A DNA stretch of 64,000 nt from NCBI RefSeq assembly GCF_004216955.1, contig NZ_SGXL01000001.1, positions 1,949,413 to 2,013,412 on the forward strand. Direction: 5' to 3'. This document shows positions 18,807-27,551 of this stretch, one piece after another (within the stretch, counting starts at the first letter, position 1; each line of letters begins with the position of its first letter). Below the pieces are notes generated by a model. That model was not told where the DNA came from and searched no databases. It saw only the letters and a list, made by a program, of their open reading frames with translations. The DNA comes from Fictibacillus sp. BK138. Lineage in GTDB: Bacteria; Bacillota; Bacilli; Bacillales; Fictibacillaceae. The translations under genes and the position numbers were made by a program.

Positions 18807-20471
18807 AATTTCCATAATAATAGGCATGATCATTGGTCTTCTTTTTGTTTTTTCAAATAAATACTGACTTAACGTATCTCTTACGTTTGATTTTAGACTT
18901 GACCATTCTTTCATGTTCTCACTCATGCATTTCTCAAGAACATCACGGACCTTTATATTAGCCTCTTGAAGAAGGGCTTCACTTTCCCGTACGTATACAA
19001 ACCCGCGGGAAATGATTTCTGGTCCAGAAATAAGCTGATGAGAATCTTTGCTTATCGTTACTACAACAACAAGAATGCCGTCTTGAGATAAAAGTTTACG
19101 GTCTCGGAGTACGATATTACCAATATCACCGACACCTAATCCGTCTACAAGTACATTTCCTGAAGGAACTTTTCCAGTCTTTTGAGCCTGTCCGTTTGCG
19201 AATTCTACGACTTCACCTTTATCAATGATAAAGATATTATCTTTTTCAACGCCTACTTCAATCGCAAGTTTTTGGTGGGCCTTCTGCATTTTATATTCAC
19301 CATGAACGGGAATAAAATATTTCGGTTTCATCATACTGAGCATGAATTTCAGCTCTTCTGCACTTCCATGTCCTGAAACGTGAACCTTTTTTTGGCCGAA
19401 AATTACATCAGCGCCAGTTCGCATTAATTTATCTACCATTTTAGCAACAGAAGTTTCATTACCAGGTATCGGGGTAGCGGCAATAACAACAGTATCTGAA
19501 GGACGCAGTGCAATTTGCTTATGAGATTTTTGAGCCATTCTTGATAAAGCAGCCATAGACTCTCCCTGGCTTCCTGTTGTTAGAATAACAACTTTCTCAT
19601 CACTGTAATCGTTTGCTTGATCGATTGTGATAAGGAGGTCTTTTTCGATATTTAAATAACCAAGCTGTGAAGCGATGTCTACTACCTTCACCATGCTTCG
19701 CCCATTAACAGCAACTTTACGGTTCGTTTTTGCAGCTGCATTCATCACTTGCTGAACACGATGAACGTTTGATGCAAAGGAAGCTATAATAATACGTCCT
19801 TTTGCAGCCTGAAATACATCTAGAATCTCATGTCCAACTTGAGCTTCGGGTCCAGTAGAGCCTGGACGTTCCGCATTCGTACTGTCAGAAAGAAGACAAA
19901 GAACACCTTCTTCTGCAAGAGCTGATATTTTTCCAAATTCCGTATGCTGTCCATCGATCGGTGTGTGATCGATCTTAAAATCACCAGTATTTACAATAAC
20001 TCCCTGTGACGTGTGAATTGCAATACCGACAGCGTCTGGAATACTATGATTCACGTGAAAAAAGCTAACTTTTGCGCTGTTAAACGATAATTTCTGATTT
20101 GTATCTATTAAGTTCAGTTCCGTAGAACGAAGCAGCCCTGCTTCTTTTAACTTTGCTTCTACAAGGCCTAATGTAAGGCGAGTTCCATAAACAGGAACAG
20201 GAACTTGTCTTAGAACGTAAGGAAGTCCTCCAATATGGTCTTCGTGGGCATGAGTCAAGAAGATTCCTGTTACTCGTTCAATGTTTTCCTTTAAGTAAGT
20301 CACATCCGGAATTACGATATCAATTCCGAGCATTTCCTCCTGCGGGAACATTAGACCGGAATCCATAACAAAAATTTCTTCACCCGTATCCACTACATAC
20401 ATGTTTTTGCCGATCTCACCTACTCCGCCCAGGGCAAAAACTTTAATTTTCTCTCTATTTTGTTTTGACAA
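18804..20471 (-). CDS. rnjB: Ribonuclease J2-type metallo-beta-lactamase RNase
   Basis: The 555-residue protein has a metallo-beta-lactamase domain with HAHEDH at residues 74-79, a beta-CASP domain and a C-terminal domain ending [15 protein letters not shown], the RnjB-type terminus. Position between dapA and tepA also fits RnjB. B. subtilis RnjB has a damaged metal motif, whereas this one is intact, so it may be catalytically competent. The start is a TTG at 20471, with GGAGG 10 bases upstream and the B. subtilis-like N terminus. A sigma-A promoter lies about 60-90 bases upstream. Confidence 0.92.
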   Translation of the reverse strand: MSKQNREKIKVFALGGVGEIGKNMYVVDTGEEIFVMDSGLMFPQEEMLGIDIVIPDVTYLKENIERVTGIFLTHAHEDHIGGLPYVLRQVPVPVYGTRLTLGLVEAKLKEAGLLRSTELNLIDTNQKLSFNSAKVSFFHVNHSIPDAVGIAIHTSQGVIVNTGDFKIDHTPIDGQHTEFGKISALAEEGVLCLLSDSTNAERPGSTGPEAQVGHEILDVFQAAKGRIIIASFASNVHRVQQVMNAAAKTNRKVAVNGRSMVKVVDIASQLGYLNIEKDLLITIDQANDYSDEKVVILTTGSQGESMAALSRMAQKSHKQIALRPSDTVVIAATPIPGNETSVAKMVDKLMRTGADVIFGQKKVHVSGHGSAEELKFMLSMMKPKYFIPVHGEYKMQKAHQKLAIEVGVEKDNIFIIDKGEVVEFANGQAQKTGKVPSGNVLVDGLGVGDIGNIVLRDRKLLSQDGILVVVVTISKDSHQLISGPEIISRGFVYVRESEALLQEANIKVRDVLEKCMSENMKEWSSLKSNVRDTLSQYLFEKTKRRPMIMPIIMEI

Positions 20472-20531
20472 TGTGTATATTCCTCCTAGGTTGTATGTAA
20501 AAAATTTATCCCGATCACGTCACTTAAAAAC

Positions 20532-20561
20532 ATTATAACTTATCAGAGGAATACAAAACAA
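20532..20561 (-). promoter_or_regulatory. Sigma-A promoter of rnjB
   Basis: A perfect TATAAT (20537-20532) is preceded by TTGTTT (20561-20556) with an 18-base spacer on the minus strand, between repeat copy 3 and rnjB. Confidence 0.5.
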
Positions 20562-20610
20562 GACTGAGGCAACAACAATTAATATAAAAAGAGGCAGTGT
20601 GCCCTCTATC

Positions 20611-20755
20611 TGACTATTCATCTCGCAGGACGAGGAAGCACGCTACTGTCAGATTATCTTGTAGACGCAGGAGCAGCACTTTATTATTTGAAACGAGGCT
20701 CAGCACACGCCAACTGGAAAGCGAGCATCCTGGAACGGAAATCAACCACTTCAAA
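20611..20755 (-). repeat. Decayed long-form palindromic repeat (copy 3)
   Basis: The right end matches the family (GGAAAGCGAGCATCCTGG, then AACGGAAATCAACCACTTC), but the hairpin arm GAGGCTCAGC has lost its partner. The left part shares GACGAGGAAGC and CTTGTAGACGCAGGAGCA with copy 1, so it descends from the long form. It lies just past the dapA terminator and ahead of the rnjB promoter. Confidence 0.8.
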
Positions 20756-20777
20756 AGTGCAACAAAGATTTAAAAAA

Positions 20778-20810
20778 CCAAAAAAAACAAACCGGATTAC
20801 CGGTTTGTTT
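20778..20810 (-). terminator. Intrinsic terminator of dapA
   Basis: An 11-bp stem (AAACAAACCGG at 20785-20795, CCGGTTTGTTT at 20800-20810) with a T run on the minus strand lies directly after the dapA stop. Confidence 0.92.
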
Positions 20811-20812
20811 GT

Positions 20813-21682
20813 TTACAGTTCATTTAGACGTGCAGCGAGTGAAGCCCTTTCAGCTTGATTTAATGGCAATAATGGGAGTCTTACTCCTCCAACATCAAGT
20901 CCTTTTAGCTGTAATGCTGTTTTTACAGGAGCCGGGCTCGGAGCTTTAAACAACTCATTCATTACCGGAAGCAATTTACGGTGTATACGTGCTGCTTCAA
21001 GGTTCTCGCCATTTTTGAAGTTGCTGATCATCGTCTGCATCTCATTTCCGATTACATGTGATGCTACTGACACGATTCCTGCACTGCCGATTGCTAATGA
21101 TGGTAATGTCAAACCATCATCTCCGCTGTACAATAAAAAGTCATCAGGAGTTTTCTCAATGATTTCTGCCATGAAATCCAAGTTGCCGCCTGCATCTTTT
21201 AGAGCAGTAATGTTTGGGATCTCAGCCAATCTAAGAACGGTATCTGCCGAAAATGAAATGACAGATCTTCCAGGTATGTTATATGCCATGACCGGCAGGC
21301 TTACAGAGCTTGCGATAGCTTTGTAATGTGCAACAATTCCGTCTTGGCTTGGCTTGTTGTAATAAGGAGCAACAATCATGATGGCATCAACCCCAACATC
21401 TACTGCCTTCTTGGACAGATCGATCGAAGCTTTTGTATTGTTGCTCCCCGCACCTGCAATTACTGGTACTCTTCCGTTCACTGCTTTTACAACATGCTTG
21501 AAAAGCGCAACTTTTTCTTCTGTTGAAAGTGTTGGTGATTCTCCTGTCGTTCCTGCAACAACCAGACTGTCACTTCCATTATCTATCAAATGATTAACTA
21601 GCTTTGTTGTTCTTGCGAAATCAACATTCCCTTTACTGTCAAAAGGTGTAACCATTGCCGTGCTAATACTTCCAAAATTCAT
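20813..21682 (-). CDS. dapA: 4-hydroxy-tetrahydrodipicolinate synthase
   Basis: DapA condenses pyruvate with aspartate semialdehyde in lysine, cell-wall diaminopimelate and dipicolinate synthesis. The 289-residue protein has the class I aldolase fold with the Schiff-base Lys in TALKDAGGN, the Tyr in YNIPGRS, and the GTTGESPTL substrate motif. The ATG at 21682 follows GAGGAG by 8 bases and gives MNFGSISTAMVTPFD, as in the family. It is the last gene of dpaA-dpaB-asd-dapG-dapA and ends at a strong terminator. Confidence 0.97.
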   Translation of the reverse strand: MNFGSISTAMVTPFDSKGNVDFARTTKLVNHLIDNGSDSLVVAGTTGESPTLSTEEKVALFKHVVKAVNGRVPVIAGAGSNNTKASIDLSKKAVDVGVDAIMIVAPYYNKPSQDGIVAHYKAIASSVSLPVMAYNIPGRSVISFSADTVLRLAEIPNITALKDAGGNLDFMAEIIEKTPDDFLLYSGDDGLTLPSLAIGSAGIVSVASHVIGNEMQTMISNFKNGENLEAARIHRKLLPVMNELFKAPSPAPVKTALQLKGLDVGGVRLPLLPLNQAERASLAARLNEL

Positions 21683-21694
21683 TACTTTCACTCC

Positions 21695-22960
21695 TCAATA
21701 CTCATTAAACTGCTGCTGTACAATTTCTTGCAAGTTTGTGGTAATCCCTTCTTCATTTAAGCGGAAAGTTGTATGAAGAGCATTTACGGATTCAATTAAA
21801 TCTTCTTTTTTAACCAATACCCAGATTGTAGTATGGGAGTCAGCTGATTGGAGAATCTGAATATTTCTGCTCGAAAGAGATTCCACGATCGCCGCAGTTA
21901 CACCTGGCGTCCCTGCAATTCCAGCGCCTACCGCTGATACTTTTGCACAGTTTCTTGTTACATCAGGTTCGTAGCCGATCTCTTTTAGTTTACGCAGCGC
22001 CTGCTCGGTTTTATCTTCCATAATCGTGTAGACAACACCTTTAGGAGAGATGTTAATAAAATCGACTGAAATCTGTTCTTGTGCCATTGCTTTAAATACC
22101 TTTGTCTGCAGATCATACTGCCCGTCATTTGCATAAACTTTAATCTGTGTAATATTGGAAACATGAGCGATCCCAGTTATGATTGATTCCTGCACATCTT
22201 TTCCTGCCGGACCTTTTAATGAAGAGGTTACAAGAGTTCCGGGAAGGTCTGAATAGGTAGAACGGATCCGAAGCGGAATTTTCGCCTGCATGGCGATCTC
22301 CACCGCTCTTGGATGGATAACCTTTGCTCCCTGATATGCCATGTTGCAGATTTCAGCATATGTCACAACAGAAAGAGGTCTTGCATCTTTAACAAGTCTT
22401 GGATCAGCCGTCATAACGCCTTCAACATCTGTAAATATATCAATAAATTCTGCTTGAAGAGCCGCTCCAAGGGCAGAAGCACTCGTATCGCTGCCACCTC
22501 TTCCAAGTGTTGCGATATCTCCGCTCTTCGATTGACCCTGAAATCCAGCTACAACCACGACAGAATGATTTTCAAGTTCAGCTCTAATTCGCTCACATTT
22601 CATATCAATGATTCTCGCGTTAGAAAAGTCATCGTTTGTACGGAAACCTGCCTGCGGTCCTGTTAATGCAGCAGCAGATATGTCTGAAGCATTCAACAGA
22701 CCTGAAAATACTACCGAAGAAATTATTTCACCGCAAGATAAAAGTAGATCCTGTTCACGATTGGATATTTTATTATTCTCGCCTAACAGGCTTAACAAAG
22801 TATCTGTAGCATATGGGTCACCGAATCTTCCCATTGCAGAAACCACACATACTACTTTATAGCCTTCATCTACTGCTTTTTTTATATGACGGACTGCTTC
22901 TAAACGGCCCGTATCTTCTTTTAAAGAAGTTCCTCCAAATTTTTGAACGATAATCTTCAT
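21695..22960 (-). CDS. dapG: Aspartokinase I (diaminopimelate-regulated type)
   Basis: A 421-residue monofunctional aspartate kinase: KFGGTS at residues 7-12, amino-acid kinase domain to about 250, then two ACT domains (about 270-335 and 350-410) that bind the feedback effector. Its placement between asd and dapA identifies it as DapG rather than LysC or ThrD. It supplies aspartyl phosphate to asd. The gap to dapA is only about 12 bases. Confidence 0.95.
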   Translation of the reverse strand: MKIIVQKFGGTSLKEDTGRLEAVRHIKKAVDEGYKVVCVVSAMGRFGDPYATDTLLSLLGENNKISNREQDLLLSCGEIISSVVFSGLLNASDISAAALTGPQAGFRTNDDFSNARIIDMKCERIRAELENHSVVVVAGFQGQSKSGDIATLGRGGSDTSASALGAALQAEFIDIFTDVEGVMTADPRLVKDARPLSVVTYAEICNMAYQGAKVIHPRAVEIAMQAKIPLRIRSTYSDLPGTLVTSSLKGPAGKDVQESIITGIAHVSNITQIKVYANDGQYDLQTKVFKAMAQEQISVDFINISPKGVVYTIMEDKTEQALRKLKEIGYEPDVTRNCAKVSAVGAGIAGTPGVTAAIVESLSSRNIQILQSADSHTTIWVLVKKEDLIESVNALHTTFRLNEEGITTNLQEIVQQQFNEY

Positions 22961-22981
22961 GAATGCACCTTCTTTATGAAA

Positions 22982-24025
22982 TTAAAGCAAGTTTAACTTG
23001 ATCAAGCTTTCTGCGATCTGTACAGAATTGTATGCAGCACCTTTTAATAGATTATCTGACACTACCCACATATGGTATGCGTTGTCACGGTCTAAATCTT
23101 TACGAATTCGGCCGACAAATACGTCTGGCAATCCTGCTGCTAGTGCCGGCATAGGATAAATCTGTTCTTCTGGCTGATCTTGCAATGTTACACCTGGTGC
23201 AGACTTTAATACTTCTCTTATTTCCTGTACAGTTGGATTGCCATTTTCAAACTCTGCATATAAAGATTCAGAGTGCCCCGTTTCAACCGGCAGTCTTACA
23301 CAAGTTGCAGCGATCTCCAGGTTTTCTAAGTGCATGATTTTCTTTGTTTCATTCATCATTTTCAATTCTTCGAAGGTATAGCCGTTCTCTTCAAATTTAT
23401 CAATCTGAGGAACAGCATTAAAAGCGATTTGATAATGTTTTTTATCTGAAGCACATGGCATTATCGATGCTTCAAAAGGCTCGTCGTTTAAAACGGCTTT
23501 AGATTGCTCTTTTAATTCCTCTACTGCTTTGGCACCCGCTCCTGAAACAGCTTGATAAGTAGAAACGATCACCTTTTTCAAGCCATACTTTTCATGAAGA
23601 GGCTGAAGTGCGACTACCATTTGAATAGTAGAACAGTTTGGATTCGCAATGATTCCATTATGATTCATTAGATCTTGTTCGTTAACTTCAGGTACAACCA
23701 AAGGCACATTTGGATCCATACGGAATGCGCTCGTATTATCTACAACGATCGCCCCACGTTTTACTGCCTCATGTGCAAGCTGTTTAGATACAGATCCTCC
23801 CGCAGAAAATAAAGCAAGATCGACTCCTTCAAATGCTTCAGGTGTTGCTTCCTGTATCGTATGGGATACCCCGTTAAATGTGATGACCTGTCCTGCAGAC
23901 CTTTTACTAGCAAGAAGCGATAACTTGCCGATCGGAAAATTCTTTTCACTTAAAGTATTTAACATTTGCTGGCCGACTGCTCCAGTCGCACCTACTACGG
24001 CTACATGAAATGATTTTTGGCTCAT
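22982..24025 (-). CDS. asd: Aspartate-semialdehyde dehydrogenase
   Basis: The 347-residue enzyme reduces aspartyl phosphate to aspartate semialdehyde with NADPH. It shows the Rossmann motif GATGAVGQQ near residues 13-20, the catalytic Cys131 in NPNCSTIQ, and an active-site His in the C-terminal ETGHSE region. An AAGGAG site precedes the ATG. It lies between dpaB and dapG. A hairpin between dpaB and asd may let asd-dapG-dapA be expressed at a different level from the sporulation genes. Confidence 0.96.
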   Translation of the reverse strand: MSQKSFHVAVVGATGAVGQQMLNTLSEKNFPIGKLSLLASKRSAGQVITFNGVSHTIQEATPEAFEGVDLALFSAGGSVSKQLAHEAVKRGAIVVDNTSAFRMDPNVPLVVPEVNEQDLMNHNGIIANPNCSTIQMVVALQPLHEKYGLKKVIVSTYQAVSGAGAKAVEELKEQSKAVLNDEPFEASIMPCASDKKHYQIAFNAVPQIDKFEENGYTFEELKMMNETKKIMHLENLEIAATCVRLPVETGHSESLYAEFENGNPTVQEIREVLKSAPGVTLQDQPEEQIYPMPALAAGLPDVFVGRIRKDLDRDNAYHMWVVSDNLLKGAAYNSVQIAESLIKLNLL

Positions 24026-24071
24026 CTTTTATTGACTCCTTTATTGTTTAAGGTAAGCAAGCTACAACAGA

Positions 24072-24100
24072 AGGAGAAACACAATTGTATGGTTTCTCCT
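24072..24100 (-). other. Hairpin between dpaB and asd
   Basis: A perfect 9-bp stem (AGGAGAAAC at 24072-24080, GTTTCTCCT at 24092-24100) lies in the 145-base gap between dpaB and asd. On the minus strand it is followed by CTTCTG rather than a T run, so it is a weak terminator at best. A/T-rich sequence before it could hold an asd promoter, but I found no clear -35/-10 pair. Confidence 0.6.
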
Positions 24101-24170
24101 AGTTAATCCATATAATTTATCATATTTTATCATAAACTGAGCGGTTATGAACGGATTTTCTTCTGTTGTA

Positions 24171-24758
24171 TTAATCTATCATCCTGAGTACAGGCTGAAG
24201 CTGCTTACCTTGCAGAGCGAGATCGATGGTTTCAATTAATGTATCCATGTGTGCAACCAATGAATTTTGCTTTTTAACTGGATCATCCTGGCTGAATGGT
24301 ATGAAATATATATTTTTAGTTGCCATAAGTCTCATTATGTTAACACCGTTCAAACCTAAACCATCATTTGTTGAAATTCCTAGAACAACAGGCTTCTGAT
24401 TTCTTAGCGTTGCTTTCGCCCCCATAAGTACTGGAGAATCTGTCATTGCATTGGCAAATTTACTGATGGAGTTTCCAGTAAGAGGAGCAATCACCATACA
24501 ATCTAATGGAGTCTTCGGTCCAAATGGTTCAGCTTTTACAATTGAATCCACAGGCTCATTGCCTGTAATTTCTTTGATTTTTTCAACCCATTCTCCCTCA
24601 GCTCCAAAGCGCGTAGTCGTTTGTATCACAGTATGCGTGAAAAAAGGCGTCACTTTTGCACCAAGGTCAACAAGCTTTTGGATTTGAGGAAAAACCGCGT
24701 TATAGGTGCAATGTGAACCGGTTAATCCAAAACCGATATGCTTCCCATTAAAATCCAT
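24171..24758 (-). CDS. dpaB: Dipicolinate synthase subunit B
   Basis: The 195-residue flavoprotein-like subunit (spoVFB) has an N-terminal GFGLTGSHCTYN nucleotide-binding motif and a DCMVIAPLTGNSISKFANAMTD stretch typical of the flavodoxin/phosphopantothenoylcysteine decarboxylase-like family. With DpaA it oxidises dihydrodipicolinate to dipicolinic acid in the mother cell during late sporulation. It lies 5 bases after dpaA. Confidence 0.95.
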   Translation of the reverse strand: MDFNGKHIGFGLTGSHCTYNAVFPQIQKLVDLGAKVTPFFTHTVIQTTTRFGAEGEWVEKIKEITGNEPVDSIVKAEPFGPKTPLDCMVIAPLTGNSISKFANAMTDSPVLMGAKATLRNQKPVVLGISTNDGLGLNGVNIMRLMATKNIYFIPFSQDDPVKKQNSLVAHMDTLIETIDLALQGKQLQPVLRMID

Positions 24759-24763
24759 AAAAA

Positions 24764-25657
24764 CTACCCCTTCCGCTTATAAAATTCATTGATTAACAGC
24801 TGCGAAAGTACATTAGCCACAATTTTCCCTGCTGTTTTAGGAGCTACTATTCCAGGTAATCCCGGAGCTAACAACGCTTTAATACCCCGTTTTTCTGCAT
24901 AGCGGAAATCTGTACCCCCTGGTTTTGAAGCCAAGTCAACGATTAACGTATGGGACGGGAATTTTGATATAACATCAGCATTTACAATCTGAGTAGGAAT
25001 CGTGTTGATGCATACATCCGTCTCATATACTTCATTTTTTAAATCATCTAAATGAAAAGGAATCATTCCCATTTCTGAGATTCTTGCCATATGCTCCGAT
25101 TTTCTTGCCCCTACTTTCACATGTGCTCCAAGAGCTTGAAAAGTTCTTGCCACACTCATTCCAACACGTCCGAATCCCAGTACAACCGTGTTTGATTGAT
25201 GTATGGTTATATCTGTATGCTGGATCACCATCATGATCGTACCCTCAACAGTGGGTATGCTGTTGTAAATCGCAACATCGTCTCGTTCGAACAGTTTTGT
25301 AAGCTTCCGGTTGCTGTTGGCTGTGATCATATCAAGATAAGAATTGCTGATTCCTGAAAAAACCTGACAGTGACTCTTCGTTTTTTTCAACATATCTTCG
25401 GTTAATACAATTTTTCGGTTTGAGAAAATAGTATCAATCTCCCCCTGCAGCCCCGTACCACTTACAGGCAATATAATGCTGTCTAACTTTGAGAAATCTA
25501 CTTCATCTATATCCATTTTTGATGCGCCAGTAAAACCATGATCAAGCTGGTCATAGCCGATAAGTGTAAGTACCGCGTCTAATTCTGTTAACTTCCTGAT
25601 TACTTCTAGCTGCCTCGCATCGCCGCCAAATACAGCGATATGCAAATCCGTTAACAT
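24764..25657 (-). CDS. dpaA: Dipicolinate synthase subunit A
   Basis: The 297-residue catalytic subunit (spoVFA) has an N-terminal domain and a C-terminal NAD(P)-binding Rossmann domain (VVLGFGRVGMSVARTFQALGA, about residues 153-173). The product chelates calcium in the spore core and confers heat resistance. The ribosome binding site AAAGGGGAG is strong. A sigma-K-like promoter lies about 60-85 bases upstream. B. subtilis has ymxH just upstream of this gene; here the space holds a repeat and no recognisable ymxH. Confidence 0.95.
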   Translation of the reverse strand: MLTDLHIAVFGGDARQLEVIRKLTELDAVLTLIGYDQLDHGFTGASKMDIDEVDFSKLDSIILPVSGTGLQGEIDTIFSNRKIVLTEDMLKKTKSHCQVFSGISNSYLDMITANSNRKLTKLFERDDVAIYNSIPTVEGTIMMVIQHTDITIHQSNTVVLGFGRVGMSVARTFQALGAHVKVGARKSEHMARISEMGMIPFHLDDLKNEVYETDVCINTIPTQIVNADVISKFPSHTLIVDLASKPGGTDFRYAEKRGIKALLAPGLPGIVAPKTAGKIVANVLSQLLINEFYKRKG

Positions 25658-25715
25658 TCTTTCTCCCCTTTCTCCGTTGTTCCTTTACTGCAGGGGAATT
25701 GCTATCCACGTTCAT

Positions 25716-25743
25716 CATAATATGAACACCCCGCCTATCTGGT
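25716..25743 (-). promoter_or_regulatory. Sigma-K-like promoter of dpaA-dpaB
   Basis: On the minus strand, CATATTATG (25724-25716) is preceded by AC (25743-25742) with a 17-base spacer, close to the sigma-K pattern AC-N16/17-CATANNNTA. The dipicolinate synthase genes of B. subtilis are transcribed by sigma-K in the mother cell, so the match is expected from context. Confidence 0.55.
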
Positions 25744-26019
25744 TACTCAAAACCCCATTTTACAACGGCATTACTTTTTATAATTACGGTCACAAATTAT
25801 CATTTTTACGAACTATTGGTATCAATCAACATCATTATATTCAGGAGCATCTGCCTTGTTTGGGGCATTAGTTAATCGCAACGCCCATTTTTATTTAATA
25901 AAAAAACTTGCCTGATGCTGCTTCAATAATGTGCCGAAAACCAATAGCACAAAAAAGGATCTATCTAAAAAAGCTCAATTCTTAAAGATTGTTGCTTTCA
26001 AATATTTTTTGAGTAGTCT

Positions 26020-26170
26020 CCATTGATTTAGTCAAAAGGAGTGCAAGGTGCGAGACTCCTGCGGGATCAGCGGGACTGGTGAGACTCCTAAGGGTGCAAA
26101 GCGCAGAGGAGGCTCAACGCACGCCCCGCGGAAAGCGAGCGCCTGTAACGGAAATCGACTACTTTCACAG
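26020..26170 (-). repeat. Palindromic intergenic repeat, short form (copy 4)
   Basis: The element shows GTGCAAGGTGCGAGACTCC on the left and GCGGAAAGCGAGCGCC plus ACGGAAATCGACTACTTT on the right. The left GTTGATTGG end is altered (26021 region) and the outer pair of the hairpin is mismatched (CTCAAC against GGTGAG), so this copy is beginning to decay. It lies past the mlpA terminator. Confidence 0.85.
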
Positions 26171-26183
26171 CAGATTTTTCTAT

Positions 26184-26214
26184 CAAAAAAACCCGGGATA
26201 GGTTCCCGGATTTT
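26184..26214 (-). terminator. Intrinsic terminator of mlpA
   Basis: CCGGGA (26193-26198) pairs with TCCCGG (26204-26209), extended by AAA/TTT after one mismatch, with a T run on the minus strand (26190-26185). Confidence 0.8.
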
Positions 26215-26230
26215 AAATGTATTCGTTATT

Positions 26231-27472
26231 TTATTGCAATCCCTTTGGCAGCTCTCCTGAAGGACTGACAAGTGATGCTGAGCAGCCTTCATTGAAAATA
26301 GAATGAATAAGCTGGTTTACATCTTCTTTTGAAACTTTATCGATAGATTCAACCATATCATCCAAAGTACGATGATAGCCTAAGATGAGTTCGTGCTTCC
26401 CATTTCTGCTCATGCGGCTGTTCGTGCTCTCTAGGCTCAGCATCAAGTTTCCTTTTATCTGTTCTTTGGAGTTTTTCAATTCTTTGTCGGTAATACCATT
26501 TTCGTTTAAGTCATCGACGATATTTGTGATTGTTTCATACAACTCATCGAGCTGATGAGGTGCGGTACCGCCATATATAGTGAAGATTCCATTGTCCTGA
26601 AACGCGGAATGATAGGAAAAGACTGAGTAAGCCAGACCTTTCTGCTCTCGCACTTCCTGAAAAAGGCGGCTAGACATGCTCGAGCCAAAAATATTGTTCA
26701 GGATGATCAAGCTGTAGCTTCGTTTATCTTTTAAAGAAAGACCAGGAAAACCTAAACATAAATGAGCCTGTTCCGTTTCTTTCTTACGAGCTAATTTTTC
26801 AGGATGGAATACCGGGGAATTCATTTCAGTTTTAGCTAAAGAACTCGTCTTGTAGCTGCCGAAAAATTCCTCTACGTTTTTAATAAAGGATTCATCAATA
26901 TTCCCAGCTATGGAAATAACAACTTCCTCGGGAACATAATGTGTATTCATATAATCACGAAGAGTGTTACCTGTAAAAGTATGAAGTGTTTCTTCCGTAC
27001 CCAAGATAGGAAAACCGAGTTCATGATTTTGAAAGCTAGCCCGGCTAAGCATGTCATGAACGATATCATCTGGTGTATCTTCATACATTTTTATCTCTTC
27101 TAATACAACATTTTTTTCCTTTAACAATTCACCGTCGTCAAAAGTTGAATTAAAGAACATGTCAGCTAACACTTCTAACGCATATGGAGCATGTGTATCA
27201 AGAACCTTTGCATAATAACATGTGTATTCTTTGGAAGTGAATGCATTCACTTGACCACCTATGCTGTCAAACGACTCAGCAATTTCTCTGGCAGTTCTTG
27301 TTTTTGTACCTTTGAAAAACATGTGCTCCAGAAAGTGTGAAATACCGTTGTTCTTCGTATTTTCAAACCTGGATCCTGTTCCAATCCATACCCCTATCGC
27401 TACGGAACGTACAGTTGGAATATTCTCCAAAACGACGCGTACGCCGTTTGAACATGTATGTCTTTTTATCAA
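26231..27472 (-). CDS. mlpA: M16-family zinc peptidase MlpA (YmxG)
   Basis: The 413-residue peptidase has HFLEH at residues 46-50 and the downstream Glu in VVLEEIKMYED, so the zinc site looks complete. B. subtilis MlpA (YmxG) lies between ylxY and ymxH; the neighbour ylxY is conserved here. A G-rich ribosome binding site (GGGGGAAAC) precedes the ATG. Paralogues YmfF and YmfH lie nearer the left end of the window. Confidence 0.93.
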   Translation of the reverse strand: MIKRHTCSNGVRVVLENIPTVRSVAIGVWIGTGSRFENTKNNGISHFLEHMFFKGTKTRTAREIAESFDSIGGQVNAFTSKEYTCYYAKVLDTHAPYALEVLADMFFNSTFDDGELLKEKNVVLEEIKMYEDTPDDIVHDMLSRASFQNHELGFPILGTEETLHTFTGNTLRDYMNTHYVPEEVVISIAGNIDESFIKNVEEFFGSYKTSSLAKTEMNSPVFHPEKLARKKETEQAHLCLGFPGLSLKDKRSYSLIILNNIFGSSMSSRLFQEVREQKGLAYSVFSYHSAFQDNGIFTIYGGTAPHQLDELYETITNIVDDLNENGITDKELKNSKEQIKGNLMLSLESTNSRMSRNGKHELILGYHRTLDDMVESIDKVSKEDVNQLIHSIFNEGCSASLVSPSGELPKGLQ

Positions 27473-27551
27473 ACTTGTTTCCCCCTAGCTGTCAAATCTG
27501 CCACTACTAATCATAGGAACAATATACCATTATCATAACTCCTATACAACT

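Larger units (their letters stand above)
25658..26230. other. 573-base gap between mlpA and dpaA
   Basis: In order of transcription this gap holds the mlpA terminator, repeat copy 4, about 270 bases of A/T-rich sequence with no convincing gene, and a sigma-K-like promoter for dpaA. B. subtilis has ymxH (a small PRC-barrel sporulation gene) at this position; I find no similar reading frame on either strand. A plus-strand frame at 25677-25871 has no ribosome binding site and an odd composition. Confidence 0.6.

Noticed and set aside
25677-25871. 64-residue plus-strand frame in the mlpA-dpaA gap
   Set aside because: It overlaps the proposed sigma-K promoter, lacks a ribosome binding site, and resembles no protein I know. 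It is not YmxH. The GGGGC...GCCCATTTTT sequence after it resembles a weak plus-strand terminator but is not enough support.
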